Shown here: positions 11,901 through 22,599 of the stretch, piece after piece | Position numbering within the stretch: position 1 is the stretch's first letter | Layout of the letters: the number at the start of each line of letters is the position of its first letter | Notes under the pieces: generated by a model | What the model was told of the DNA's origin: nothing | Seen by the model: only the letters and a program-made list of their open reading frames with translations | Databases searched by the model: none | Source of the DNA: Diogma glabrata | Lineage: Eukaryota > Arthropoda > Insecta > Diptera > Cylindrotomidae | Length of the DNA: 64,000 nucleotides | NCBI GenBank assembly: GCA_963693315.1 | Contig: OY856188.1 | Span: forward strand, 96,489,876-96,553,875 | Direction: 5' to 3' | Position numbers and translations under genes: made by a program

Positions 11901-12250
11901 ATGAGAAGAGTTGATTTTTACCGCCAACCTGCTAAATTAAAAATTATAATTCCGTTCTCTTTAAATAAGGTCAAAATAATACATCAATCAAAAAACAATC
12001 TAGATTTGAAAGCGTTTTGTAAATTTCGTTGCGAATCTTGTAAAAAATTTAATATTGGGCAGACAGACAGAAATTACAGTAAAACGATTTTGGAACATAT
12101 TTCTTAGCATAAACGGTTGGCTATCAACAAGCGATTTATTTTGCGATTCATTTAAGTTTCTGCTCCAATATTTCTTGAAGACATAGTTGAATCGATTATT
12201 TTTTACAAAGTTTAAAAAGATTTCTTGTGTGGAGAAAAAAGAGAAGTGCT
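11901..12250 (+). pseudogene. Penelope-type GIY-YIG endonuclease remnant (different lineage)
   Basis: The reading frame from 11901 to 12107 contains FCKFRCESCKKFNIGQTDRN followed by a LEHIS. This resembles the Penelope/Neptune-type endonuclease pattern of a cysteine pair, YIGQT and an R...EH end; here the Y of YIG is replaced by N. Weak similarity continues to about 12250 in other frames (FLEDIVESIIFYKV). It differs clearly from the intact element at 2.3-4.8 kb (IGQT against IGET), so it is a second, older lineage. No RT domain was found nearby. Confidence 0.6.
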
Positions 12251-12259
12251 ATGTTTCAC

Positions 12260-14020
12260 TTATTTTTATTGAACAAAATGTGAAACTATTGTAAGTGTAA
12301 TTTAGTAAAACCGTTTCCATTATTAGTAATGACATTTCATATTCACATATTTTATATTGTAAATAATTTTGTAAAAAAAACAAACAACAATATAAAAGTT
12401 TATACAAACTTACACAGAAGTAGAATAATTTACACTTTTATTATGTTGACATATTTTTCAGAAGCGATAAATTGAATTTAATTGAATATTTAAAACTTAA
12501 AACAATTAATTATATTCGAGCAAGTTTATTTTGTGTGTGGTTTTATTATTTTTTTATGACCGAAGATTATGACTGGTAATCTGATAAACTTATTTTATAA
12601 GTATAGGGATATTAACATAGTGTTGTGTATGAGTTTGTTGGGATCTAAAACTTAGTAGTTTCTCCTTGTGACTTAATTTTTTTTATGGTTATTTTATTAA
12701 AGCGTAGAGCCTTTTTATACCTCAATTTGACACAAACCTTGTTATTTAAAATTAAGGGTACCTTAGAAATTTTTGAAATTTGTTAAATAGCGAGATAAAA
12801 TTTTCGTGTGTTTTGATTTTTAATAAATTTGTTTTTAGCACACACAACTGAAGCCAAAATTCGGCTCGAAAGTCCAGAAACAATAATTAAAAAATTTAAA
12901 TGAAACTAACTTACGATTTATAAATTCAAGTGTAATGCAAGTTAATGTGCAAGTGTAGTGCAAGTTAATGTTAATGTAATGTTTTCCGCACCAGGAAAAA
13001 AATTAAAGCTGAAATATTTTATTAATTATTTTATGAATATTATAATAATTGGTTTTTACACATAACGTTTTGATTAATATTTTCGTGCATATGTTTGTAA
13101 ATTATCCCAATTATAAAAGCACACATTTTGGATTTATGAAAAAATGATTCATTACAAAATACTTTAAGAAATTGGGTGAGTCTAGTTAACAACTTTGATT
13201 GCTATATTAGATATATTTTTATATTTCTATGATATCTAAAACCATAATCGATGCAGTTCTTTAATTCGATTGTTTCTATATTTAGGTATGTCTTAATAAA
13301 CTTGCACGATATTTAAAAAAAAAAATTATACAATCAAAGGGCATTCTAAAATGTTTATTTTATTAAACATTTAATTGCAATTTATAAACAATATATCACG
13401 CAAAATTCCAAAAACCATTTCTCACACAAATTCCATACATAATCTAACATATTTCTTTTTTTCCTGAATCAATTTGACAGTAACATTTATAAGAATCAAA
13501 CGAACACTTTCTACTAACATTTAAAAAAAATAATAATAATAATCTTTTCGAAAACGTTTTTTTAATATTCATTTTACAGTTTCGAACAATAAAAAATCAA
13601 GATTATGTTGAATAACAATACAAGCATTACCTTAGAATTAGATATATTGATTAAGTGATAGATTGTTTCTTTAAATATAATAATTTTTTTTTCTTACTTA
13701 AATATAATATACAAATACAATAAAATAATGAAGTCGAATATTAAGTACATATTCAAATTTTGAAATCGACACAAACAATTTTGAACAACACAAAAAAAAA
13801 CAAAGATTGTAAGTGTGAATCAGTTGAATGAGAAATTGAACTTTTGATTGTGCTTTTAGTGGATATAAATTTAATAAATTGGTGGGTTATAGTGGGATAC
13901 GGTAGGAATAAATAATAGAAATTGATAGTAATAGTTCAAAACAAAGGATGATTCACTTACAGATCTACAACATATAAGTTAGGTAACCAGAGACAACCAC
14001 ACACAGAAAATTCACCTGAC
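12260..14020. other. AT-rich stretch, no gene or structured repeat recognised
   Basis: Only short frames and A/T runs. A small local repetition of CAAGT...GCAAGTTAATGT occurs near 12930-12990. Confidence 0.4.
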
Positions 14021-14029
14021 TACTAGAGT

Positions 14030-14535
14030 TCCTGCATTTTTGAAAATATGTCGAAAACTGTGCTTTTAAAAATTACAAAAAAAATTGTTTTGAACTAGAA
14101 AAAAATTCACCTTTCATATGACATCCCTCTCGTCAAGGTCGAAAATAATTTTTATTCGAAATCTTCACTCCCACTTCCCTCCAAATAACATTTTAAATGA
14201 TGAGCCGACCCGACCGCTTTTGTTTTCGGTCAATCTGTACAACATTTCTTGTAACCGTGAATTTTTTCAAATTTTTTTTTGTAATGTTCGCTGTTAAGGG
14301 GGGGGAGGGGGTGTAGGAAAAAAATTTGACATTTTTGAAAATATGTCGAAAACTGTGCTTTCAAAAATTACAAGAAAAATCATTTTGGACTAGAAAAAAT
14401 TCAGCTTTCATATGACATCCCACTCGTCAAGGTCGAAAATGATTTTATTCGATTATGTAGAAAATCGGACGGACACCTAAGTCTCACAAATAGGGTACCG
14501 TTTCTACTGTTTCAATGTACAGAACCATAAAAATC
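14030..14535. repeat. Two direct copies of a ~130-bp repeat and an adjoining GGTACC repeat
   Basis: The blocks at about 14036-14170 and 14330-14450 share TTTGAAAATATGTCGAAAAC, CTTTCATATGACATCCC and CTCGTCAAGGTCGAAAAT. The following 14465-14530 (GGACGGACACC...AATAGGGTACCGTTT) is the reverse-complement type of the sequence at 39903-39965 (AGGGTTCCGTACTTT...ACGGTACCCTATT). Similar 'gggttccgtac' repeats are widespread in insect genomes; that link is from memory and not tested here. Confidence 0.6.
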
Positions 14536-14579
14536 ACAAATCTTTTCGATGGTTAAACAATTTTAGTTCAAACAAAAAA

Positions 14580-14930
14580 TAAAAATTGATAATTTAATTT
14601 TATATTGTATCTAATAATTGATTTGATCGAACAAAATGCCCGTTGTTTTGTTAGCGAGAATTTTCCATCTTTGTTTCTTTCCAAATATAAACTGATCACC
14701 TTCTCGGCCAATAGTTATTCAGAATTTCCATCACATGATCTCAAATACAGATCCAGTTGGATGAGAATGAAAAATAACAATAAAAATAACATCTCTCATA
14801 GCGCTATTTTAATCATATCACAAAAAAGATAAATACACATACCAACACAAAAATAAAACGCTACAATTTCAAATTTGATTAATTCTGAACAGCCGCAAAC
14901 TTATTTGCATTGGACACTTTGAGAGAGAAA
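14580..14930 (+). repeat. Internally deleted copy of the 53.0-54.1 kb repeat
   Basis: The left part shares GCGAGAATTTTCCATCTTTG with 39095 and 52990. The right part shares TTATTCAGAATTTCCATCAC-like and TGATCTCAAATA sequence with 53873-53960, and a GGACACTTT block with 54075. About 850 bp present at 53.0-53.87 kb is missing here, so this is a deletion derivative. The frame at 14605-14832 is part of the repeat and not supported as a gene. Confidence 0.55.
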
Positions 14931-15440
14931 CCACGGGCACGAGGAGACCAGAGACCCAGCCGTTGCCAGTCCGTCAAGTTAATAAAATACTAACCAAACA
15001 AAACCTATAGATTTGCCAGAGTAATATCATGCAAACAATAATATTAGCAATTGCAAACGCATACGGACGAGTAACAATCAACCCATCCATTGCACCCACG
15101 AACTCTCAAGTGCACGGACTAACTGATCGTTGAGCTGTTCAACGACCTGATCTATAGTTAGGACCCTGAAATGCTTCTCTTTGTCTGTTTACAAAGCTCC
15201 TGAAGCTTGAACGTCCGCCGACTGTCTGTCGTGGATTTTTTTAGATACAATTGAACATGGGAAATAAAGTTTTCAGTCTTGCATCGTCACTACATTTAAC
15301 GTTGACAGAGTTCGGGTTTGCCTCAACATGTTTTCACACAGGCATTGTTGCTTTAAATTGATTTGATCCTGACTAAGATGTCTTTTAGTTGAAAATAAAT
15401 ATATCTGTGATCGCTTATAGAAATTTCCGTAGACACTCTT
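14931..15440. other. Less AT-rich stretch, no gene recognised
   Basis: Base composition is visibly more GC-rich between 14900 and 15240 than in the neighbours, but no conserved coding or structural motif was recognised. It ends at a possible splice acceptor (polypyrimidine then TTTTCAG) at 15445-15450. Confidence 0.3.
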
Positions 15441-15449
15441 AATTTTCAG

Positions 15450-15671
15450 TTGCCTCCCATAAGGGACCAGGAGCAGAGAGACTTGTGTCTATCGTTTATC
15501 ACTGACGAGGGTGCTTCATTAAACAAGGACGTCTCAGATTGTCTATATATGACCTGGAATCCAGATTTTGGCCAGATACATCTAAAGGAGATTTTCATTG
15601 CTGAAAGATTTGTTCCTGCCCATGAGATTGAACCTGGAATATGCTCTTTACTTTTTTTTACAAAATTATGA
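15450..15671 (+). CDS. Unrecognised exon-like ORF, uncertain
   Basis: A 73-codon frame runs from just after a TTTTCAG acceptor-like sequence to a TGA stop. The peptide is not low-complexity (LPPIRDQEQRDLC near the start, IFIAERFVPAHEIEPG near the end), unlike most short frames here. I do not recognise the family. The opposite strand is also open across the same region (15446-15697), so the true strand is uncertain. No companion exon was found within a few kilobases. It could be a last exon, a retro-copied gene fragment or a transposon scrap. Confidence 0.25.
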   Translation: MPPIRDQEQRDLCLSFITDEGASLNKDVSDCLYMTWNPDFGQIHLKEIFIAERFVPAHEIEPGICSLLFFTKL

Positions 15672-15835
15672 GCAAAAGTTGTATTTTTATTATGCAATAA
15701 AAATTTTAAAATAGTTCGTCGACTTCTAAAAATGCCACTAAAGTATCTGAATAAAATTATTTCAATTTCACCATCTCGAAAAATTTTGTAAAAATTTCGT
15801 TATATCCATTGGACATTTATCAATTACATGTGCAG

Positions 15836-16735
15836 TTATCACAATGTCCGACCAAGAATTAGTTTTCACTCTGCAAGCGTCTATGTCGCTGTATAAAAAA
15901 ATTCTCAAAGATGGCCAATTACTCCAAAGTTCTGAGAATTTCATCTCATATATCTATTCATATATTTTCTGATGAAAAAATCATATAACATATAGGGTCA
16001 TTCCATTGTGACCAACGTAACATTTTTACCCTTTTAAACTCATACTTTTGCCTATTATTCATAAAAAACATTGTTATTTTAGGAAATTTATGTTATTTTA
16101 TTCTATTATGCAGGTAAGAAATACACTATCAATGAAAAAAGCAGTAAATTAAATATATATTAAGTAATAATAACAAAATTCAGTGCTGTGACCAACGTAA
16201 CAAAAAAAGTACCACAGTAAAACTTACTCGTACTTTCAAAGCAATTTCTCTGAAAGCATGTCTTCAATAAACTAAAATTTAGGTTTTTATAAAGCACAAG
16301 TTATTTGTTTTTAAATATGCATATGTTTTTTTATAAATGCTAAATACAATAAGAGGTTCCCTTTAAAAAAATTGTGTGACCAACGTAACGTGACCAACGT
16401 AACAGAGAAAAAACACCTAAGAAAATAATGTATTTCTAACAACAATTTTATTACTTATTTATTTTTTCCATCTTTTATACAATTTATTTGTTTACTTTCT
16501 ATCTTTGGTATCAATAATGACGGGCAATTTTCCAATTAGATTAATTTTTCCACACAACTTAAACTTCATTGAGGTTTATGTTTTCATGGAATGACCCTAT
16601 AGATGAACCTATTTTTATTTTAAACAATTATCACAATTTCCGACTAGAAACTAGTTTTAGCTATGCTAGCGTCTGTGTTGCTACATCAAAAAATCTACCA
16701 ATTTGACAAATTACTCACAAGTTCTAAACATAATA
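15836..16735. repeat. Diverged ~110-bp direct repeat flanking a MITE
   Basis: The copies at 15836-15945 and 16626-16735 share TTATCACAAT, TCCGAC, CTAGTTTT/TTAGTTTT, GCGTCTATGTCGCT/GCGTCTGTGTTGCT, AAAAAAT and CAAATTACTC/CCAATTACTC blocks in the same order. The MITE at 15993-16599 lies between them. Confidence 0.6.
15993..16599. mobile_element. 607-bp MITE with TA target duplication and four internal 14-bp repeats
   Basis: The ends are TAGGGTCATTCCAT and its reverse complement, each flanked by TA (15991-15992 and 16600-16601). The 14-mer GTGACCAACGTAAC occurs four times in the same orientation: at 16008, 16188, 16376 and 16390, the last two head to tail. There is no transposase frame. TA duplications fit a Tc1/mariner-type mobiliser, which is inference. 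Confidence 0.8.
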
Positions 16736-16739
16736 ATAA

Positions 16740-18800
16740 TATATATGTTAAAAACATATCTTCCCCGCCAAACAAAAAACGAACGCCGCCTTTCAATCAT
16801 AACCAAAATCCAAATTATCGATAATTAATCTATTATAAAAAAACGCCAGCAAAGTGTTCTGGTCTTAAGCGAGACACTGTTTGTTTTGTATGGTCTTACA
16901 TTATTTTGTTAATCAATAAACAAAATGATCTACAAATGATAATTTTTGATTTTTGGAATAACGGCTATGGCGTTACCAACCTCTTTATTTTTGGTGTAAT
17001 AATTTTTTTATTATTCAAAAATCACCTGTTTATGGTATATTTTGGTATATTTTTTCTATAATTAAATTTTGTAAGTCGATGAGTTGATATGATACCTTTT
17101 GTTCTTCTTACCTTTTCGGGTCGTCATAGAGCCAATTTGGTTTACATTTCTTATTTTCTCTTGATCCATATTTAAATATCGCGTGCATACAGCATTTGTA
17201 AGTGACCGAGGATAAAGTTTATCGAATCCACGTACTGAAGCTAGGCAGAAGAAACTCAAGGCACGCGTATCCTCTTGACGTTAGGATTACTTATGGAAAT
17301 TCCGATCGATAACAAGCTGCTTGTTACAGTTTCATAAAACACCGATCCCTGAGAGGGTTGTTTTAGAATTCTAGATACTATTTTTAGTTTTATTACAACA
17401 AATTTAAAGCACTTAAATGCTTTTTATATTAATGCTATTTATATAATGCGATCCAGATCTTGCCTTACATCTCGCCTTAAACGATAAACCAAAAAATCCT
17501 AATAGAGTGTCGTGGTCTGGATCAAGTAAATATATTCATAGAAATTTATGACGTAATTTCCCACAGCTTCAACTGTTCCAACTAACACGTTGGCAAGCAA
17601 ATTATAGTTCACAAAAGAATTTATGTTATGTAAAACAGCTCTCACGTGATCCACTATTTTAAAAAACCAGAATATGAGTAGCATTTATTTTAATAAAATT
17701 ATAACGATCATGATCAATATTTATGATCATCATAAAATCTTTAATTTTGATTGAATATAAGTATCTGTTATTAGATTCTTTGATTTTTACTGTTAACTCG
17801 TTTCACTTATTTTCATAACAAGAAGGATTACACAATCGTTTATTGTTTGTATAAAATTTAATCTTAAGATTTGGTTGGATTTAACATTTAATTATTATTT
17901 AATAAATCGTTTATGTTGTTCAATTGACATTATGATGTTGTGCATGTTTCGATAATAATCTTCAATAAAAATAATTATAAACATTCAATAAGATTCAACG
18001 CTTACACTTTAGATAAAAAACTTTCATTATTCATTTCCACTTCAAAAAAAACTTATCATCAATATTCGTATTAAATATTTTAACAAATTATTCAAAATCA
18101 TTATCAATATTCATGTCACATCAAAATCAATTGAATGTGATCCAGTAAACATCATTAATTTGACCCTAAATGACACTTTTTTTGTATTCTTAACATATTG
18201 TCATTTTAATCTCTTCTTCTTCCCTTGTATTTTTTTTGTTCCTTGTTTAAGGGATGGATACAAATTGTTAACCGGAGAAAAATATAATTTCTCCTTTCTA
18301 TCTTTTAATTGGATTTCTTTGCCTGTATTTAAGGGATGAATTGGCGATTTACAATAAAATTGAAATTTTTTTTGTGTAATTTTAAAATAATTAATGATTT
18401 AATAAATGGTCATTTTATTTATTTTAATGACATATTAAATAAAAATATTTGACCAGTGACTAAAATGTGGGAATTTTGTGGAAAAGAAATTAAAACATTT
18501 GTTTAGTTCTATAAAATATTTGTAACGGTTATTTTAGGATTACCAAGAAATATAATGGATAGTATGGCTCATTTTTATCCAGGCCCATGGAAATATTAGA
18601 ATGTCACGTTCAGATTTAATTTATTAAATCATAATGGTGATGATTCAATATATTAAACCATTAATTAATTTATTTAATTAATTAAATAAATTAATTTTTT
18701 TTGGAAATATGGTTAAGATTTTATTTAAGTTTTAACATTCAAAAATAATTGCAGATTTTGTTTTACAAAATTAATATTATATATTAGTTTCTATAGAATT
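16740..18800. other. AT-rich stretch, no gene recognised
   Basis: Short frames on both strands (17062-17259, 17499-17684 minus) have no recognisable motif. No repeat elsewhere in the window was matched to this part. Confidence 0.35.
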
Positions 18801-18817
18801 TGATATTGCGTATTATA

Positions 18818-18851
18818 TTTTGGTTAAAGCCAATATTGGCTTTAACCAAAA
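18818..18851. repeat. Perfect 34-bp palindrome
   Basis: Every base from 18818 to 18851 pairs around a centre between 18834 and 18835, with core GGCTTTAACC/GGTTAAAGCC and no spacer. It could be the tip of a fold-back element or a cruciform site. Confidence 0.9.
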
Positions 18852-19099
18852 ATCCTTTTTAAAATATATTACTTCGGTCTAAAAGACCTAAGTATTACAT
18901 TTATGAGCTAAAAGTGAAATTCTTACCCCCACTTTTTTTGGCATTTCTCGATGTTTTAGGACCTACTGATTCTAAAAAAGCAACAAAAAAATGTATGTCT
19001 GTCTGCCGACCGGCCGGCCGTCACAACCTACGAAATCTAGAAAACCACAAACATTTTTTTTCTAAAAATATGTTTACTCAATGGGAAGAGTCGAAAGGA

Positions 19100-19455
19100 C
19101 GATGTTGTCGATAACTGTACCGGAAGTGTGTCAAAAATATCGTCAAGTGTGTCAAAACAAGGAAATTTGCATATTTTTTGCTTAAAAACTTTCATTTTAA
19201 GTGATTACGAGTAGGAACATTGAATTTGGAGAAATTTTGATGGTCGAGATTGGTATGTGAGACCAAAATCTAGATTATTGTATCATAAGTTTGTCAAAAA
19301 AATTTTCTCAAGTGTGTCAAAAGAAAGATTTTTATTTATTTTCTTACCCAATTTTTTGGAAAAAAATAAAATTAATTATTTGTTTGACATGAAATTTTAT
19401 TATTATTATTATTGAGAACTAAGGCATTATAAGTTTGTCAAAAAAATGCTGTCAG
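19100..19455 (+). repeat. Tandem satellite, left part (~140-bp units)
   Basis: Units contain AGTTTGTCAAAAAAA, CAAGTGTGTCAAAAGAAAG, a TTACCCAATTTTTT block, TTTGACATGAAATTTTATT and a TATTATTATT run. Unit starts at 19291 and 19433 are 142 bases apart. The array is interrupted at 19455 by a Harbinger element and resumes at 26358. Confidence 0.85.
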
Positions 19456-19686
19456 GAGCCCTATTCTCAAATATCACATCCATTTTCCATATGTGGACAT
19501 CTGTCAAAATTCCCTACCAAGGGAATTTGTATTTTCCACATGCATATTCCACATCCAACCTAAAACCGTACTCTCGAACCACTCGTAATTTTTTATTTAA
19601 CACCCTTAAATTGAAACTAACTTCATTGTGTGGTAAATTTATTTTTGACATTTTGTTTATTTATTGTCAGAAAATTTTCAATGTAA

Positions 19687-19890
19687 ATGGCTGGATTAGA
19701 TGAATTTGGTCTTCTTTATGCTAATTCTGCAGTGGAACAGGCAGAGGCAATGGAATTTATCCGAGGTATTCATCGACGACAACATTGTTTTGATCTGCCC
19801 GAAAATAAATTTATTAAATTGTTTCGGATTAATAAATCTATGGCCGAAAAGTTCATAGAATATATATCACCTCATATGAAATTTTTACAA
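19687..19890 (+). pseudogene. N-terminal fragment of a HARBI1-like transposase
   Basis: The frame starts MAGLDEFGLLYANSAVEQ and includes PENKFIKLFRINKSMAEKFI, matching the family's opening pattern of a FRL/FRI-S-K motif before the catalytic DDE domain. After about residue 66 the frame runs into a 50-bp AT sequence repeated twice (19878-19928 and 19929-19977) and stops at 19983. No DDE domain follows, so the gene is truncated. Family identity rests on this N-terminus together with the terminal repeats and the 3-bp target duplication. Confidence 0.65.
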
Positions 19891-20122
19891 AATAATAATA
19901 ATTATAAAATAAACATATCTTTCCAATATAAATTTTTACAAAATAATAATAATTATAAAATAAACACAACTTTCCCAATATAATTTCCAAACATGTAACA
20001 AGAATGACAGTTAAAAATTTTTGATATTTGATGTACATGGGGAATTTTTACACATGCTTTATATCCACTCGGAAATATTCCCTTAATAGGGAAATTTTTC
20101 CTTGGTAGGAAATTTGAGAATA

Positions 20123-20664
20123 TGTGGCGGTCAGATGGTCAATAACAGACTCAATATTGGTAAAATTGTAAAGTATATATATGTTTCGATTTCATCCATT
20201 TAAATTATTTCATTTAACTTTACTTTACTTTACTTAACTAAAGAAATCCAGCAAAATTATGGTCCACAATGTAAATTCAAGAAAGGCAAAATTTGTATCA
20301 TAAAATAATATGCAAAATTTAACGGATTATATATATATGTGTGTTTATTAAAGATCAACAGATTTATTGACCCCTAATTAGTCGTAAATAATATTCGTAT
20401 TATATAATGTATTATCAAGTAAAAAAAAGAAAAACAGTTTTTATTTAAATTATATGAATTTCCTAGAGAGAATTTGTAAGAACAAATTATTATTATTATA
20501 AAGCTAGCAGTCCAAGAGACAACTTTAATATTATATAAATTTTCCGTGAAATAAAAATTGTAGAAAAAATCTTTTAAAATCTAAATAAAATTGTGTAATG
20601 AAAATGCAAGTAAACTTTTGGGAATTGTAGAATATTAGTGGAAGTGATTATCTTGAACTCAATA
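20123..20664 (+). repeat. 5' LTR
   Basis: Starts TGTGGCGG and ends CTCAATA. Its boundaries are set by the match to 25726-26267 (offset 5603) and by the AATA duplication. The 3' end is not the usual CA, and placing it there would lose the target duplication. Confidence 0.9.
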
Positions 20665-20665
20665 A

Positions 20666-20683
20666 TTGGTGACCAAAACGAAA
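20666..20683 (+). other. Primer-binding site
   Basis: TTGGTGACCAAAACG follows the 5' LTR by one base. The TGG start fits pairing with a tRNA CCA end. CsRn1-type elements are reported to use tRNA-Trp, which would fit TGGTGACC; this was not aligned against a tRNA. Confidence 0.6.
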
Positions 20684-21579
20684 AAGCAGCACGCTGAAGC
20701 AGTTCGCAGCTGAATTAATTTGTTTGATTTAGAATAAAATCAATTTAAAACAAACAACGCGAAATATACGGATTAAAGAAAAACATTGTTACAACACTAT
20801 CTGGGACGCAAGTCTCAGAAGAAGGTAATTCTATTTTTTTAATATTATTACATGATAAAATTTAAAAAAAAAATAGTTAATGCTTGATTATTTTTTTTCT
20901 CCGTTGGGTTCAAAATCAAGTAACTACGTAAAAAAAAAATTGAATTTTAAGAACGTGGAGCACATCGAAAATTAAAGCATTTTAAAACACATTTTGGATA
21001 CGCTACATATGACGCTACGTCTCATTGGACGATACAATTTTCAATTTTGATAATAAAAACATGGAGTTCATTTAAACATTTTAAAACACCATTTGGGAAC
21101 GCTACACATGCGCAGAAAAAAATTTAGAAAATAAAAAAAAAGAAAACAACAGTGAAATATAATAAGCAACATCACAAGAACAGTGGAATACGGGAAAACC
21201 GCAACACATACTTAGAATCAAATCATCAACAAACTTGAATCAGCAAATTGCAAGGACGAACAACATAATTTAAGAATACGGGGTAAGTCAGTTTGTTGAT
21301 TTTTAATAACCACACACACACAGTATTAAATAAAAATAAATCTTTTGTATGACAATTTATATTTTTTTCGTTTTTTTTGCTTTCGCGAATTTCGTGGTGA
21401 ATTTTGCTGGATTCATTTATTTATATACATATATACATATTTACTATTTTTGGGTTGTTTCCGCGAGAACTTGATCGTTTCTAAGTTGTTTTTTTTATTT
21501 TATTATATAAGAAAAAAAAATTTTTTTACCATCTTTAATTTTGTGGTTGGTTATACCATTAACCATATATATATGGTAA
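20684..21579 (+). other. Long untranslated leader of the LTR element
   Basis: About 900 bp between the primer-binding site and gag with no long frame. Two similar blocks (near 20975-21025 and 21075-21112) share CATTTTAAAACAC and GCTACA(T/C)ATG, a small internal duplication. Confidence 0.6.
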
Positions 21580-22599
21580 ATGGGTGACAGTGATTCGGAT
21601 CTTGATATCACTGATACCAAAATTTTACGGTCCGGGAAAAGGATCGAAGGGCCACCACCAACGGTTGCTGCACAACAACCAACAATAAACGCAGCACCAA
21701 TAAAGAACAAGGAAGAGCCAAAACCAATCATTCTGATGGCTCCAGTGACGCTCCCCGATTTCATCGATTCGGATCCGGGTCTTTGGTTTCTACAAATAGA
21801 GACCATCTTCGCATCTCGTGACATAACTGACGACAAGCAGCGATTTTCTGCAGTTATGGCAGTCCTTAAGCCTAGGGTATTGTCTACGATTCGCAGTCTT
21901 CTGCAAAATCCTCCCACGACAGACTTCTACAACACACTTAAGACGACAATTATTACCAACTTAAGTGAGTCTGAACAAATTCGCATTGAAAAATTATTGC
22001 AAACCGTAGACATAGGGAATCAAAAACCCTCTCTGTTCTACGATCAACTGCTACAATTAGCTGGAGATTCCACAGCGGTCAATGCAGAGCTAGTAAAAAA
22101 ACTCTGGCTTGCTCGTTTACCATTGAATGTGAAACCTGTCGTTGTCTCGATTGAAAAAGACGACATTGAAACTTTGTTACCTATTGCAGACAAGGTATGG
22201 GAAGCTGTACGCGGTTCCATCACCTCTTCTGGGTGTAACTATAGTTGCTCACATGTAGACAAAACGACTGCACCATCAACATCATCAGGAATCAGTCAGC
22301 AACCACCAACGGATACCTTGGAGAAGATGGTCGAACAGCTGACCTCTTCCCTTAATGAAATGAGATCACGCCTCGACCGATGGGAAAATAATTCTCACAA
22401 TCAACGGTCTCAACAACAATCACCTTCTAGGTACTCGTATTTTGGACGAAATAGTTTTAAACCTAGAAGTAGATCTCCATCATCGAGGACCTTGTGTTGG
22501 TATCATCGCACATTTGGACGAAATGCTACAAGATGTGTTGGAACTTGTTACTACAGATCTTTTAGCCCGAATAAAAACACACCAAATTCGGGAAACTAA
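21580..22599 (+). CDS. Gag-like capsid protein of the LTR element
   Basis: This 339-aa protein would form the retrotransposon's cytoplasmic particle and bind its RNA. An acidic N-terminus ([13 protein letters not shown]) is followed by the capsid block with [17 protein letters not shown] (about residues 60-77), RFSAVMAVL and a helical region to about 220. The C-terminus is rich in S, R and Q. It carries a CHCC finger, C306-x2-H309-x9-C319-x3-C323, instead of the usual CCHC knuckle. That finger type is characteristic of CsRn1-lineage elements, which is the main reason for the lineage call. The start ATG at 21580 is the first long-frame ATG after the leader. The pol frame overlaps its end by about 25 bases. 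Confidence 0.9.
   Translation: MGDSDSDLDITDTKILRSGKRIEGPPPTVAAQQPTINAAPIKNKEEPKPIILMAPVTLPDFIDSDPGLWFLQIETIFASRDITDDKQRFSAVMAVLKPRVLSTIRSLLQNPPTTDFYNTLKTTIITNLSESEQIRIEKLLQTVDIGNQKPSLFYDQLLQLAGDSTAVNAELVKKLWLARLPLNVKPVVVSIEKDDIETLLPIADKVWEAVRGSITSSGCNYSCSHVDKTTAPSTSSGISQQPPTDTLEKMVEQLTSSLNEMRSRLDRWENNSHNQRSQQQSPSRYSYFGRNSFKPRSRSPSSRTLCWYHRTFGRNATRCVGTCYYRSFSPNKNTPNSGN

Noticed and set aside
20102..20122. Extra Harbinger-like end (TTTGAGAATA) just before the LTR
   Set aside because: Only ten bases match the terminal repeat; the real right end with its CAG duplication is at 26357.
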